A stretch of 64,000 nt of DNA from JAKPAM01 sp047601745 (GTDB lineage: Bacteria > Pseudomonadota > Gammaproteobacteria > Burkholderiales > Burkholderiaceae_E). The position numbers and the translations under genes are program-made. Positions 26,429 through 34,659 of the stretch are shown here, piece by piece. Where the stretch lies: assembly GCA_047601745.1 (NCBI GenBank), contig JASGIS010000001.1, forward strand, positions 186,001 through 250,000, written 5' to 3'. How positions within the stretch are numbered: the stretch's first letter is position 1; each line of letters opens with the position of its first letter. The notes below the pieces were generated by a model that did not search any database, was not told the DNA's origin, and saw only the letters and a program-made list of their open reading frames with translations.

Positions 26429-27352
26429 GTGGCACGCGTATTCATCTCCTCCACGTTTCAGGATCTTAAGTACCACCGAGAGGCGGTGTACGTGGCCTTG
26501 CGGCGTCTCGGCCACGAGTCTGTGGCAGTGGAGGAATGGGCCGCGACGGATCAACCGCTAGTTGAGCGCAGCCTCGCAAACCTTCGGACTTCTGATGTGG
26601 CTGTGTTTCTTGTGGCTTGGCGGTACGGGCACATCCCTGCGGGCGAGCAGCACTCAGTGACAGAACTCGAGTATCGCGCTGCTCGCGATTTGGGTATCCC
26701 TTGCCTTGTCTTCTTGACGTCGGATGACGCGCCTTGGCCGCCGCGGTACTTCGATGACGACGCCGCGAACATAACGCGTTTCCGCAACCACCTTCTCACA
26801 GAGCATCTCGTCGCCTTCTTCGACAGCCCGGATGCACTGGCGCTGCAGGTTGCGGCCTCGCTCCACGCATGGGTCGCGAGTGGAGCCCGGGAGCTTTCGC
26901 CAACCCCGCAGGACGCAGTGTCCGATGCCGAAGCGCCAGGACCGGAGGTGTTCCTGAGCTACGCGCATGAGGACGTCGGGATTGCTGAGTCGATCTCTGA
27001 GCGCATCGGCCGCGAGAAGTGGTCAGTATTCTGGGACCGAACCATTCCCGTTGGCTTCACGTGGGACCAGATCGTCGAAGAAGCGCTTGACGCTGCGAAG
27101 TGCGTAGTCGTTCTGTGGTCTCCAGCGTCCAGAAACTCTGAGTGGGTTCGGATCGAAGCAACAGAGGGAGCTGAGAGGCAAATCTTGGCCCCGGCACTCA
27201 TCGCGGAGACGAAGATCCCACTCAGATTCCGACAAATCCAGGCCGCCGACCTAGTCGGATGGAACCCCGAAGCGCAAGACTCTCCGGGAATGCACGCTCT
27301 ACTTACAGCAATACGCAGATGTCTCAAGAGCAGAGATCAAGGCACGGCCTAA
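26429..27352 (+). CDS. DUF4062-TIR domain protein, cassette 2
   Basis: A 307-residue two-domain protein. Residues 1-130 match DUF4062 (ARVFISSTFQDLKYHREAVY, then LEYRAARDLGIPCLVFL). Residues about 172-300 are a TIR domain beginning VFLSYAHEDVGIAESISERI, with the WxxxE motif WVRIE holding the probable catalytic Glu. Bacterial TIR domains often cleave NAD+ in anti-phage defence, so a defence role is likely but inferred. The start is GTG after AGGAGG. It is a single-gene cassette. Confidence 0.85.
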   Translation: MARVFISSTFQDLKYHREAVYVALRRLGHESVAVEEWAATDQPLVERSLANLRTSDVAVFLVAWRYGHIPAGEQHSVTELEYRAARDLGIPCLVFLTSDDAPWPPRYFDDDAANITRFRNHLLTEHLVAFFDSPDALALQVAASLHAWVASGARELSPTPQDAVSDAEAPGPEVFLSYAHEDVGIAESISERIGREKWSVFWDRTIPVGFTWDQIVEEALDAAKCVVVLWSPASRNSEWVRIEATEGAERQILAPALIAETKIPLRFRQIQAADLVGWNPEAQDSPGMHALLTAIRRCLKSRDQGTA

Positions 27353-27475
27353 CTCGACGGTCGAGCGGACCGGGGAGTTGCATCATCGCAGCGCTACGGG
27401 CGCGCAAGGGAAAGTCTGCGCGCCCTTCGCTTGGCGTGGCACCACGGCCCCGGCCGCTCACCTTGGTCGTTATGC
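27347..27475 (+). repeat. attC site 2 (long, 129 bp)
   Basis: It starts GCCTAAC within the last codons of the TIR gene and ends GTTATGC at 27469-27475. The inner part can fold around GCGCGCAAGGG/CCCTTCGCTTGGCG-type arms. Its sequence differs from both main families. Confidence 0.75.
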
Positions 27476-27513
27476 ATCGCTTGCGGCCTTTTGGCGATCA
27501 CTAAGCCAATCTA

Positions 27514-27948
27514 ATGGAATACTTCATCGTGACTCTTGATTGTCGGGAAATTTCAAGGCTGCTGATGGAAGCGGAGAATAAAATCAAACACTTCGAGACG
27601 AAGATTCAAAATATAACTGCTGCCATGGAGCCGCTCAAGGTGAAACGAGAAGCAGCTCTGGCCGCTCTTGAGTATGCAAGTAGAGAGGAAGCCAGAAGAA
27701 AGCTAACTGGTTTGTTCGTCAGAGATGGCGAGTACGGGTTGCCCATCAATTTTTCTGCAGAGCTAATGCAGAAGATCGAACAGCGAAAAAATGATCTGGA
27801 TGGGAAAATTCAACACTACGAGAGAAAGCGCGAGGAAAGACAGAGGGGAATCGAATTCATTCGCCAAGACATTGAGCTGTTGAAGAAGACTCAATACTTG
27901 GAACTTAATGAGAGCGTCTATGAAGCAGCAGGTCTTATAGACGAGTGA
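27514..27948 (+). CDS. Coiled-coil protein of unknown function, cassette 3
   Basis: A 144-residue, charged, almost wholly helical protein with two heptad-rich stretches (residues about 15-60 and 90-135, such as LMEAENKIKHFETKIQNI). There is no signal peptide, membrane segment or enzyme motif. Codon use is AT-rich compared with the chromosome. Function not recognised. Confidence 0.7.
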   Translation: MEYFIVTLDCREISRLLMEAENKIKHFETKIQNITAAMEPLKVKREAALAALEYASREEARRKLTGLFVRDGEYGLPINFSAELMQKIEQRKNDLDGKIQHYERKREERQRGIEFIRQDIELLKKTQYLELNESVYEAAGLIDE

Positions 27949-27965
27949 CATTGTGAGCACGGGAT

Positions 27966-28031
27966 GCATAACCTTGCGCTCAACCGGACCTGCGCGAAGA
28001 GCCGCGCAGGCCGGTTAGCTACGCGTTAGGC
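27966..28031 (+). repeat. attC site 3 (66 bp)
   Basis: It runs from GCATAAC to GTTAGGC, with matching inner arms GCTCAACCGGACCTGCGC and GCGCAGGCCGGTTAGC, a well-formed attC hairpin with the usual unpaired bases. Confidence 0.88.
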
Positions 28032-28064
28032 GTCACCAACATACGCACTGGGGAGCCTCCACAC

Positions 28065-28274
28065 ATGAACATCGAGTCCTCAGCACCCGCGAGTACTCCA
28101 GTTGCAAAGTGGGCCACCAGATTCGGTGTCGCCGGCTTATTCGGTGGCCTATTGATGGGCCTCGGCAAGGGCGGTGATCTGGCCTTCGCCGTAGGTATGG
28201 CGCTACCAGTAGGCCTTCTCGCCGTCATCGGCGGTGCCGTTTTCGGATTAATCGTCAAGGTCGTAAACAAGTGA
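28065..28274 (+). CDS. Small membrane protein, cassette 4a
   Basis: A 69-residue protein with two glycine-rich hydrophobic segments (about residues 18-38 and 44-65) separated by a short polar loop. Function not recognised. Its stop overlaps the GTG start of the next gene (GTGA), so this cassette carries two co-translated genes. Confidence 0.65.
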   Translation: MNIESSAPASTPVAKWATRFGVAGLFGGLLMGLGKGGDLAFAVGMALPVGLLAVIGGAVFGLIVKVVNK

Positions 28275-28858
28275 CTACTGGTGCCCGCCGTTCGATTCTG
28301 GTTCTTGGACTCGTTGCTATAGTCAGCAGCGCTCATGCCCAAGTTGTCGAGCGAGATCCTAAAAATGGATTCTCAGTTTCTCGCCCCTCCGCCTGGGTAA
28401 GTCAAGAAAATCCTGCGCCTGCCATTCGAGTTATGCTCGGCATAGAAGGAGACGGATATGTTGGAAACTGCAACATATCCGTGCTGCCCTCACCAAGCAC
28501 GGCACGAATGCTCCAAACCGAAGTGGATACTTCCGAGAACAGGCGCGCCCTTGGTCCTGAGTCCTTTCAGCCTCAGCTGTCAGCGGTCGCACCCGACGTA
28601 AAGGTGCTAAGCGCGGTTCAACTGAAGCGTGGCGCCTACTTCGGACATCTCGTGAACTACACGTACTCGTACATGAGCCCTTCGCTTCAGCGGCGCATCT
28701 ACATCCGAGCAGAACTTTTCTCACACTCGCGGCCTGGCAAGGTGTTTTCTTTTACCTGCAATACCGGTGCACTTTCTGCTGCCGATGCACAGCGTGCATT
28801 CTCTGTGGAACGCAAGAGGTTTGAAGCGCTGTCCGCCAGCCTGCAAGTTGATGCCTAA
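28271..28858 (+). CDS. Secreted protein of unknown function, cassette 4b
   Basis: A 195-residue protein with a signal peptide (RRSILVLGLVAIVSSAHAQ) and a mature domain opening DPKNGFSVSRPSAWV, a pattern typical of small periplasmic or lipid-binding domains. It contains two cysteines (GNCNIS, FTCNTG) that could form a disulfide. The stop is within the left core of the next attC. Function not recognised. Confidence 0.7.
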   Translation: MTTGARRSILVLGLVAIVSSAHAQVVERDPKNGFSVSRPSAWVSQENPAPAIRVMLGIEGDGYVGNCNISVLPSPSTARMLQTEVDTSENRRALGPESFQPQLSAVAPDVKVLSAVQLKRGAYFGHLVNYTYSYMSPSLQRRIYIRAELFSHSRPGKVFSFTCNTGALSAADAQRAFSVERKRFEALSASLQVDA

Positions 28859-28878
28859 CTGGTCGCTGCAACGGACAT
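28853..28878 (+). repeat. attC site 4, left part (split by an IS3 element)
   Basis: GCCTAACTGGTCGCTGCAAC and the following GGACAT are the left arm of a 97-bp-family attC. The sequence continues after the insertion at 30130, and the CAT at 28876-28878 is repeated there as the target duplication. Confidence 0.9.
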
Positions 28879-28933
28879 GATGCTTCCTACGGTTTAGTGG
28901 ACACCCTGAACAAACAACTCAGAGGTGTTCAGG

Positions 28934-29290
28934 ATGGGGAAGCCAGGTCCGAGAACGGTGTACCGATACAGCGATGAATTCAAGGCAACAGCGGTTCGAC
29001 TGAGCGCGCTGCCGGGGGTTCTGGTGAGTGACGTAGCTGAGTCGCTTTGCATTCACCCCTTCATGCTTTCAAAATGGCGAAAACAGGCACGTGAGGGTGC
29101 GATCGTGACCAAGGGTGTGAAGGTTGACACAGAGGTGGCCGCGGAGCTCAAGGAGCTGCGCAAGCTCAAGAAGGACTACGAGCGCCTGAAGCTGGAGCAT
29201 GAGCTCTTAAAAAAAGCCATCGCGTTCACTTCCGCTCGAAAGGGGACGCGTTTGCCTTCATCGAGCACTGCCAAGGATCGCTCGCGGTAA
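28934..29290 (+). CDS. IS3-family transposase OrfA
   Basis: A 118-residue protein with a helix-turn-helix (YSDEFKATAVRLSAL, DVAESLCIHPFMLSKWRKQ) and a leucine-zipper-like coiled coil near residues 70-95. A run of seven A at about 29209-29215 (CTTAAAAAAAGCC) in the coiled-coil end is a slippery site for -1 frameshifting into orfB. The ATG is chosen over an upstream GTG. Confidence 0.9.
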   Translation: MGKPGPRTVYRYSDEFKATAVRLSALPGVLVSDVAESLCIHPFMLSKWRKQAREGAIVTKGVKVDTEVAAELKELRKLKKDYERLKLEHELLKKAIAFTSARKGTRLPSSSTAKDRSR

Positions 29291-29295
29291 GGGCG

Positions 29296-30096
29296 ATGTG
29301 CAAGATGCTGGGCGTCAGCTCTGCAGGTTATTACGCTTGGCGAAGCCGAGCCGAGAGCAGGAGGTCGATCGAGGACACGGGCCTTCTGAATAAGATCAGA
29401 AGGATTCATCAGGATAGCCGGGAAACCTACGGTAGTCCGAGAGTGCATGCGGTACTGAAATCGACGGGTGAGCCTGTGGGCAAGCGTCGCGTCGAGAGAC
29501 TGATGCGCGAGCACGGCGTTCGTGCTTGCTCGGCCAAGCTATATCGTCGGCTGCCCGGGCTGACTCAGTTCTTTGATCGCGTTCAGAGCAAAGCGCATCA
29601 GATGGAGGTGAAGCGGCCCGATCAACTATGGGTCGGTGATGTCACCTACCTGAAAGTGCGGGATCAGTGGCGGTACCTGGCTACCGTCATGGATCGGCAT
29701 TCCCGCCGCCTGCTCGGCTGGGCCATAGGTGCCGAGAAGACCGCGACGTTGACCCGTCGCGCGCTGCGATCAGCATTGCGTACTCGAAGACCGACATCAG
29801 GGACGATCTTTCACAGCGACCGTGGCGTCGAGTTTCTGGCTTCTGATTTCAAGCAGAGTTTGAAGCGAGCAGGACTCGACCAGTCCGTCAATCGCCCGCG
29901 CCGAATGACAGACAACGCACACATGGAGTCATGGAACAAGACCATGAAATCGGACATGTACCACCGCCACCAGTTCAGCTCCGACCATGAGCTTCACCGT
30001 GCTGTTCGAGACTACGTCCAGTTCTACAATCATCGCAGGCTGCATTCCTCACTTGGCTACCAATCTCCCGTAGAATTCGAGCGGCAGTTCGCATGA
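29296..30096 (+). CDS. IS3-family transposase OrfB (integrase core)
   Basis: A 266-residue DDE integrase core. The first Asp is in WVGDVTYL, the second in IFHSDRGVEF, and the Glu in NAHMESWNK. It probably is made as an OrfAB fusion, because the same frame is open upstream of 29296 back to the A7 slippery site (FIEHCQGSLAVRAMCKM). Confidence 0.92.
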   Translation: MCKMLGVSSAGYYAWRSRAESRRSIEDTGLLNKIRRIHQDSRETYGSPRVHAVLKSTGEPVGKRRVERLMREHGVRACSAKLYRRLPGLTQFFDRVQSKAHQMEVKRPDQLWVGDVTYLKVRDQWRYLATVMDRHSRRLLGWAIGAEKTATLTRRALRSALRTRRPTSGTIFHSDRGVEFLASDFKQSLKRAGLDQSVNRPRRMTDNAHMESWNKTMKSDMYHRHQFSSDHELHRAVRDYVQFYNHRRLHSSLGYQSPVEFERQFA

Positions 30097-30129
30097 CTAT
30101 CGGGTGTCCACTTTTCCGTGGGAACTCTC

Positions 30130-30203
30130 CATTTGACCCGTCCGCACGTTTGCTGCCGCAAACGCACGGCCGCGTCAAGCGCCGCCGAGCTAAATCGTTA
30201 GGG
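30130..30203 (+). repeat. attC site 4, right part
   Basis: It starts with the duplicated CAT, continues TTGACCCGTCCGCACG and ends GTTAGGG at 30197-30203. Joined to 28853-28878 it forms a complete attC of the 97-bp family. Confidence 0.88.
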
Positions 30204-30208
30204 CGCTC

Positions 30209-30481
30209 ATGTCGAAAGAACTGGACGAGCTTCAGGAAATAGCAAGGCTGGCCACACGCGACGCCCTGGAGTCTTATGCCATTCCTGAGCAATGGAAAAA
30301 CCAATTAGTACTGGGGTGCTTGTTTGACGGCGACTATCGAGTATTTGAGCTTTACATTCCCGGCGAGAGGCCCAAAGACGCCATCGTAATTTCCTCAGCC
30401 CGCATCCACCGAAAGTCAAAAGAGATTGAGGTCACCGTGTCAAACTTGGAGCACTTACCACCTCCTGGCAAAGCGCCCTAA
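30209..30481 (+). CDS. Hypothetical protein, cassette 5
   Basis: A 90-residue soluble protein with an N-terminal helix (SKELDELQEIARLATRDALE) and a beta-rich remainder (FELYIPGERPKDAIVISSARI). No known motif was recognised. It fills the cassette exactly, starting 6 bases after the preceding attC and ending in the next. Confidence 0.65.
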   Translation: MSKELDELQEIARLATRDALESYAIPEQWKNQLVLGCLFDGDYRVFELYIPGERPKDAIVISSARIHRKSKEIEVTVSNLEHLPPPGKAP

Positions 30482-30535
30482 CAATTCATTCAAGCCGACG
30501 CCGCTTCACGGCGCGGCTTAATTCAGGCATTAGGC
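30475..30535 (+). repeat. attC site 5 (60-bp family)
   Basis: GCCCTAAC is followed by AATTCATTCAAGCCGAC and then CGGCTTAATTCAGGCATTAGGC-type sequence. This is the classical short attC seen in mobile integrons. Confidence 0.93.
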
Positions 30536-30558
30536 CCCCTTCTCGGCTCCCAGGCGAC

Positions 30559-30939
30559 ATGCTCGAGCTTCTCATTCAAGTTGTAGGTGAATTTCTGGTG
30601 CAAGTGATCGGACAGGCGCTACTTGAGCTTGGCCTTCACTCGCTTGTAGAGCCATTCCATCGACCTTCGAACCCCTGGCTTGCTGCGATTGGATATGCAC
30701 TCTTCGGAGCCATCTTCGGTAGTCTGAGCCTGCTCGTGTTTCCAATATACCTCGTTTCCTCCACGCCAATGCGCATTGCCAACCTATTCGTCACTCCGCT
30801 GGCTGTTGGTGGGGTGATGGCCGCTATGGGAAGGTGGCGCGCTCGGCGAGGCGATCAGCGCTTTCGCATCGATCGTTTCTCGTACGGTTTTCTGTTCGCT
30901 TTTTCGTTCGCTTTGGTTCGGTTCGAGTTTGCGAAATGA
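30559..30939 (+). CDS. Integral membrane protein of unknown function, cassette 6
   Basis: A 126-residue protein with three to four predicted membrane segments (IGYALFGAIFGSLSLLVFPIY, FVTPLAVGGVMAAMG, FLFAFSFALVRF) and an amphipathic N-terminal helix. Membrane proteins of this size are frequent in integron cassettes. Function not recognised. Confidence 0.68.
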   Translation: MLELLIQVVGEFLVQVIGQALLELGLHSLVEPFHRPSNPWLAAIGYALFGAIFGSLSLLVFPIYLVSSTPMRIANLFVTPLAVGGVMAAMGRWRARRGDQRFRIDRFSYGFLFAFSFALVRFEFAK

Positions 30940-31008
30940 ACAATCGTTCTCCTGCCGTGCTGCGATCACTGCGCTCACAGGACTCGTGCGATTCTCCAAT
31001 GGGCAGTT

Positions 31009-31105
31009 GCCTAACGAGTCGTTGCATCGGACACTTGACCCGTCCGGCCACTCGCTGCCGCAACTGTCCGGCCGCGTCAAGCGCTACTGAACTCAAGCGT
31101 TAGTC
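31009..31105 (+). repeat. attC site 6 (97-bp family)
   Basis: It runs from GCCTAAC to GTTAGTC, containing GTCGTTGCATCGGACACTTG and GTCAAGCGCTACTGAACTC. It lies 70 bp beyond the stop of the membrane-protein gene. Confidence 0.88.
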
Positions 31106-31120
31106 CTCACAACGGGACGC

Positions 31121-31846
31121 ATGATGACTTCACACGCACAAAAAACAGCCTTCGTCGCCGGCGCGAGCGGTGCTATCGGCAAGGTTCTTTGCAGATTGCT
31201 CCTCCGAGATGGCTGGGTCGTCCACGGAGCAACGCGATCGCAGAGCAATGCGGTCGAGCTACAGGCCTTGGGAGTCATCCCCGCTATCGTCGATGTCTTC
31301 GACGGGGATGCCCTGATCCGACACGTAAGTTCCGCCAGACCTGACGTTGTCGTACATCAGCTAACCGATCTGCCTAAGCAATTCACCCCGGAGAGCTTGG
31401 CCGCTTCCCGTGCCGCCACTGCTCGAATCCGAGAGGTTGGAACGGCCAATCTCGTGTCGGCAGCGGTCGCCTCAGGCGCCAAGCGTGTTGTCGCTCAAAG
31501 TATCGCCTTCGCCTATGCTCCTGGCCCGCAACCGTACTCGGAAGATGCCCCGCTTGATGCCTCCCTGCATTCCGCGGTCATCAAGTTGGAAGAGCTGGTT
31601 CTCGGCAGTGGCCTAGAAGGCCTCGTACTCCGCTATGGCAGGCTCTATGGTCCGAATACTTGGGCTTCCGATCCACCAGATCAACTGCCGGTTCATGTAG
31701 ACGCTGCCGCAGATGCCGCGCGTAGAGCAATGACCGCTGGGCGGTCCGGCGCCTACAACGTCGCCGAAGATGGCAGCGTGGTAACGAACCACAAGGCCCG
31801 GCAAGAATTGGGGTGGAATCCCGCCTTCCGAGAAGCCACGCAGTGA
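31121..31846 (+). CDS. NAD-dependent epimerase/dehydratase-like protein, cassette 7
   Basis: A 241-residue extended-SDR protein. FVAGASGAIGKVLCRLLL gives the NAD(P) motif. The usual YxxxK region is altered: AQSIAFAYAPG is where the catalytic Ser and Tyr would be, and the C-terminal substrate domain is short against the 300-340 residues normal for the family. It may be a reduced sugar-nucleotide epimerase or NAD-binding protein. It follows the attC by 15 bp. Confidence 0.78.
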   Translation: MMTSHAQKTAFVAGASGAIGKVLCRLLLRDGWVVHGATRSQSNAVELQALGVIPAIVDVFDGDALIRHVSSARPDVVVHQLTDLPKQFTPESLAASRAATARIREVGTANLVSAAVASGAKRVVAQSIAFAYAPGPQPYSEDAPLDASLHSAVIKLEELVLGSGLEGLVLRYGRLYGPNTWASDPPDQLPVHVDAAADAARRAMTAGRSGAYNVAEDGSVVTNHKARQELGWNPAFREATQ

Positions 31847-31906
31847 GGCTAACAATTCATTCAAGCCGACGCCACTTCGTGGCGCGGCTTGATTCAGTCG
31901 TTAGAT
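31847..31906 (+). repeat. attC site 7 (60-bp family)
   Basis: GGCTAAC, AATTCATTCAAGCCGACGCC, then GGCGCGGCTTGATTCAGTC and GTTAGAT at 31900-31906. It is very similar to sites 5, 12 and 15. Confidence 0.92.
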
Positions 31907-31927
31907 GCTTAGTGAAGAGGAGTGGTG

Positions 31928-32320
31928 ATGCTCTCTCATGTCTTTGTAGGCGTCTCAGATTTCGATCGTTCGATCAGGTTCTATGAGCCCATCTTGCGTG
32001 GTTTGGGTGTCAAGCAGCGCTTCTGTGAACCTGACAAACCATGGGCTGGCTGGGAGACGGCTCCGGGGCCGCGTCCCTTGTTTGTCATAGCAAGGCCGTT
32101 CAACGGCGAACTGCCGAGCCCCGGAAACGGAACAATGGTCGCGTTTATCGCACCGTCGCGTGCTCACGTAGATCGTGCGTATCAGACAGCTCTCGAACTC
32201 GGCGGGATGTCTGAAGGGCCGCCCGGACTGCGGCCGGAGTATCACTCCAATTACTACGGTGCATACTTTCGAGATCCGGACGGCAACAAGTTGTGCGTGG
32301 CGAGCCACGGGCCAGAATGA
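31928..32320 (+). CDS. VOC-family (glyoxalase-like) protein, cassette 8
   Basis: A 130-residue vicinal-oxygen-chelate protein opening MLSHVFVGVSDFDRSIRFYE and closing YYGAYFRDPDGNKLCVASH, the two ends of the fold. Related cassette proteins include fosfomycin- or bleomycin-resistance homologues and isomerases, but nothing here fixes the substrate. ATG at 31928 is preferred to two upstream in-frame GTGs because GAGGAG lies at the right distance. Confidence 0.82.
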   Translation: MLSHVFVGVSDFDRSIRFYEPILRGLGVKQRFCEPDKPWAGWETAPGPRPLFVIARPFNGELPSPGNGTMVAFIAPSRAHVDRAYQTALELGGMSEGPPGLRPEYHSNYYGAYFRDPDGNKLCVASHGPE

Positions 32321-32338
32321 GGCTCGCATGTGCCATGC

Positions 32339-32430
32339 ATCCAACTGGTCGCTGCAACGAACATTTGCCCCCCGGTCTGCTGGCGCAAACTCACGTCTGC
32401 GTCAAATGCCGCTGAGCTGAATCCTCAGAC
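32339..32430 (+). repeat. attC site 8 (97-bp family, degenerate right core)
   Basis: The left core is ATCCAAC with TGGTCGCTGCAACGAACATT, but the right core reads CTCAGAC where GTTAGRC is expected. Recombination at this site is probably impaired, which would fix the segment that follows. Confidence 0.75.
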
Positions 32431-32602
32431 CTTTCTGGATGCGTATCAACTGCGGCGTTGACTTTGGAGTCCTCGACTTCGATCCGTATACGGATTAGCG
32501 GCAAGAAAGCAGGCACCGAACGTCGACCGACCAGGGTCATCCCGGCCTGGCCGATGCAAGATTGCTTTCCCTGGCCGGGTGACGGCTCATCAAAGAGTTC
32601 GG

Positions 32603-33082
32603 TCAGAGTGACTTGAGATCTACAGCCCAGCGTTGCCAGGACAAATCTTCCCTGCCCCCCTGACGTCTGTAGAAGCGCTGTGCCCGCACGTTCCACGGAA
32701 GGACGAGCCATTGCAGGCGCGCGGCACCGCGCGCCGAGGCCTCCTGTCGCACGAAGTCAAAAAGCGCTTGAGCGATCCCTAAGCCTCGGTAGGCAGGTTC
32801 TACATAGAGCTCCTTGAGAACCGCGGTGGGGCACAAATCGACCGTGAAGTGCGTATCGACACAGACCGCATAACCGCACAGCACGTCGTCCACCTCCGCT
32901 ACGGCAGCGAAGAACTGAGGCTCGGCCTGGCCGTCCAATCCTCGCTCCAATAGTGCATCTACAGTGACACGAAACTGTTCGAGATACCCTTCAAAATCCG
33001 CAAGCGCTTTCATCATCGAGAGCAGCTCGCGGGCGTCATCTGGCCGCGCCGGGCGTACGGTCGAGAAGCTCGATGATGCCAT
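32603..33082 (-). CDS. GNAT-family N-acetyltransferase
   Basis: A 159-residue GNAT. The acetyl-CoA loop reads LYVEPAYRGLGIAQALFDFV, with the typical Q/RxxGxG/A pattern, and the C-terminal helix-strand WNVRAQRFYRRQGGR. It is minus-strand, 6 bp downstream of the rhodanese gene, unlike all other array genes. The pair is divergent from the AraC-type regulator. Confidence 0.85.
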   Translation of the reverse strand: MASSSFSTVRPARPDDARELLSMMKALADFEGYLEQFRVTVDALLERGLDGQAEPQFFAAVAEVDDVLCGYAVCVDTHFTVDLCPTAVLKELYVEPAYRGLGIAQALFDFVRQEASARGAARLQWLVLPWNVRAQRFYRRQGGREDLSWQRWAVDLKSL

Positions 33083-33088
33083 TACGCG

Positions 33089-33493
33089 CTACACGGATGG
33101 CTCTTCGATCAGATCGAACCCCTCGTCTGCCCATCCGGTGACACCGCCGAGCATGACCTTTACAGAGCGGCCCAATCGAGCTAGACGCACTGCACCGCGA
33201 TAGGCCCCATTGCAATGAGGCCCTGCGCAATAGACCACGAACAGGGTCTCTTTGGGCCATGCCGAAAGCTTCGCTTCCACGATCTTCCGATGCGGCAGAA
33301 GCACCGAACCCGGAATGTGCCCCCGAGCATAGGCTTCGGCGCTGCGCACGTCCAACAGCACGAAATCAGCCTCACCGCGTTGCAAAGCATCGTGCACATC
33401 CCAGCAATCGGTTTCGAAGGCGAAGATAGACTGAAAGCGTTTCAGCGACTCCGCAGGAGTGGCCGCTGGCGTCTCGGTAACGAAAGATCCCAT
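33089..33493 (-). CDS. Rhodanese-like domain protein
   Basis: A 134-residue single rhodanese domain: FVLLDVRSAEAYARGHIPGSV and the active-site loop VVYCAGPHCNGAYRGA with the catalytic Cys. It could transfer sulfane sulfur or act as a thiol carrier. GGAG six bases upstream selects the ATG. It is co-transcribed with the GNAT gene and divergent from the FtrA-like regulator. Confidence 0.9.
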   Translation of the reverse strand: MGSFVTETPAATPAESLKRFQSIFAFETDCWDVHDALQRGEADFVLLDVRSAEAYARGHIPGSVLLPHRKIVEAKLSAWPKETLFVVYCAGPHCNGAYRGAVRLARLGRSVKVMLGGVTGWADEGFDLIEEPSV

Positions 33494-33585
33494 CAAATGC
33501 TCCGTTGTTCGATGAGGATCAAGTTTGCTCGGTGGCGGGAAGATGAGCTAGTGACGGATACGACCATGATCGGTAAGATCACGCC

Positions 33586-34566
33586 ATGCCCTCCCATCGA
33601 GTTGCCATCCTGGCTTACGACCGTCTCTGTACCTTCGAATTCGGCTGCGCGGTTGAAATGTTCGCGCTGCCCCGGCCGGAGCTAGAAATTGATTGGTACG
33701 AGCACATCGTGTGCTCAGGTGAACCAGGGCCGATTCGTGCGATGGGAGGGGTCCGATTGCAGGCGCCTCGCGGATTGGCGACGCTACGCAGCGTTGACAC
33801 CATTGTCGTTCCCGGTTGGCGTGATCCTGATGAGGTTCCGCCCGAGCCGATGTTGCGTGCTGTCCGGGCGGCCTTCGATCGCGGAGCGCGGTTGTGCTCG
33901 ATTTGCTCCGGTGTGTTCGTTCTGGCGCACGCTGGCGTGTTGAGCGGCAAACGTGCAACGACCCACTGGCGCTATGCCGATCGTCTGGCGCAGCGCTTTC
34001 CGGATGTCACTGTTGACCCGATGGCGCTGTACGTGGACGAGGGGGCCGTCATCACATCAGCGGGATCGGCCGCCGGTCTGGATATGCTGTTGCATCTTGT
34101 GCGCCGTGATCATGGCAGTCGAATCGCCAATCAGGTCGCGCAGCGGCTCGTCATGTCACCGCATCGCGAAGGGGGTCAGGCACAGTATGTTCCGCGCCCA
34201 ATGCCCCGCACGCCTGAAAGTCCGCTGGCTCGTTTGCTGGATTGGCTACGAGAAAATCCTCGTACAGCGCACTCTCTGGATTCGATGGCCGACTATGCAC
34301 ACGTCAGTGCGAGAACCTTGCAGAGGCTGTTTCTCGAAGGCGCGGGTTGTTCCCCGATGGAATGGTTGATCAGGGAGCGGGTCGCTTTGGCCAGGGATCT
34401 TCTGGAGAATCATCCCGGTCTGTCCATGGACAATGTCGCCGACCTTTCCGGACTTGGCTCCGTCGAGTCCTTGCGCCGACACTTCCGGCGACGCGGGCTG
34501 CCCTCCCCGTCGCGCTATCGCCGCGGGTTCTCGCGTGCCGGTGACGTTGCGGCGGGGGCTGACTGA
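33586..34566 (+). CDS. GlxA/FtrA-like AraC-family transcriptional regulator
   Basis: A 326-residue regulator with an N-terminal DJ-1/PfpI-like domain (RVAILAYDRLCTFEFGCAVE, CSICSGVFVLAHAGVL with the nucleophile-like Cys) and a C-terminal AraC double HTH (SLDSMADYAHVSARTLQRLF, LSMDNVADLSGLGSVESLRR). It is divergent from rhodanese and GNAT genes, an association seen for FtrA-type regulators. It likely controls them. Confidence 0.88.
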   Translation: MPSHRVAILAYDRLCTFEFGCAVEMFALPRPELEIDWYEHIVCSGEPGPIRAMGGVRLQAPRGLATLRSVDTIVVPGWRDPDEVPPEPMLRAVRAAFDRGARLCSICSGVFVLAHAGVLSGKRATTHWRYADRLAQRFPDVTVDPMALYVDEGAVITSAGSAAGLDMLLHLVRRDHGSRIANQVAQRLVMSPHREGGQAQYVPRPMPRTPESPLARLLDWLRENPRTAHSLDSMADYAHVSARTLQRLFLEGAGCSPMEWLIRERVALARDLLENHPGLSMDNVADLSGLGSVESLRRHFRRRGLPSPSRYRRGFSRAGDVAAGAD

Positions 34567-34659
34567 TGTTCTGCCATGTACAGACCAGATCGCACTTATA
34601 CCGCACGAAGGTCGTCGCTCCATGCAACCGGCGGATCGTATCCGGACTGTCACGTCCGG

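Larger units (their letters stand above)
28879..30129 (+). mobile_element. IS3-family insertion sequence inserted in an attC
   Basis: A 1251-bp element with imperfect terminal inverted repeats (TTCCTACGGTTTAGTGGACACC on the left against a right end reading TTCCCACGGAAAAGTGGACACC in reverse complement). It carries orfA and orfB in -1 relation and a 3-bp target duplication CAT on both sides. Deleting it restores an attC nearly identical to site 11. Coding frames are intact, so it may be active. Confidence 0.93.
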
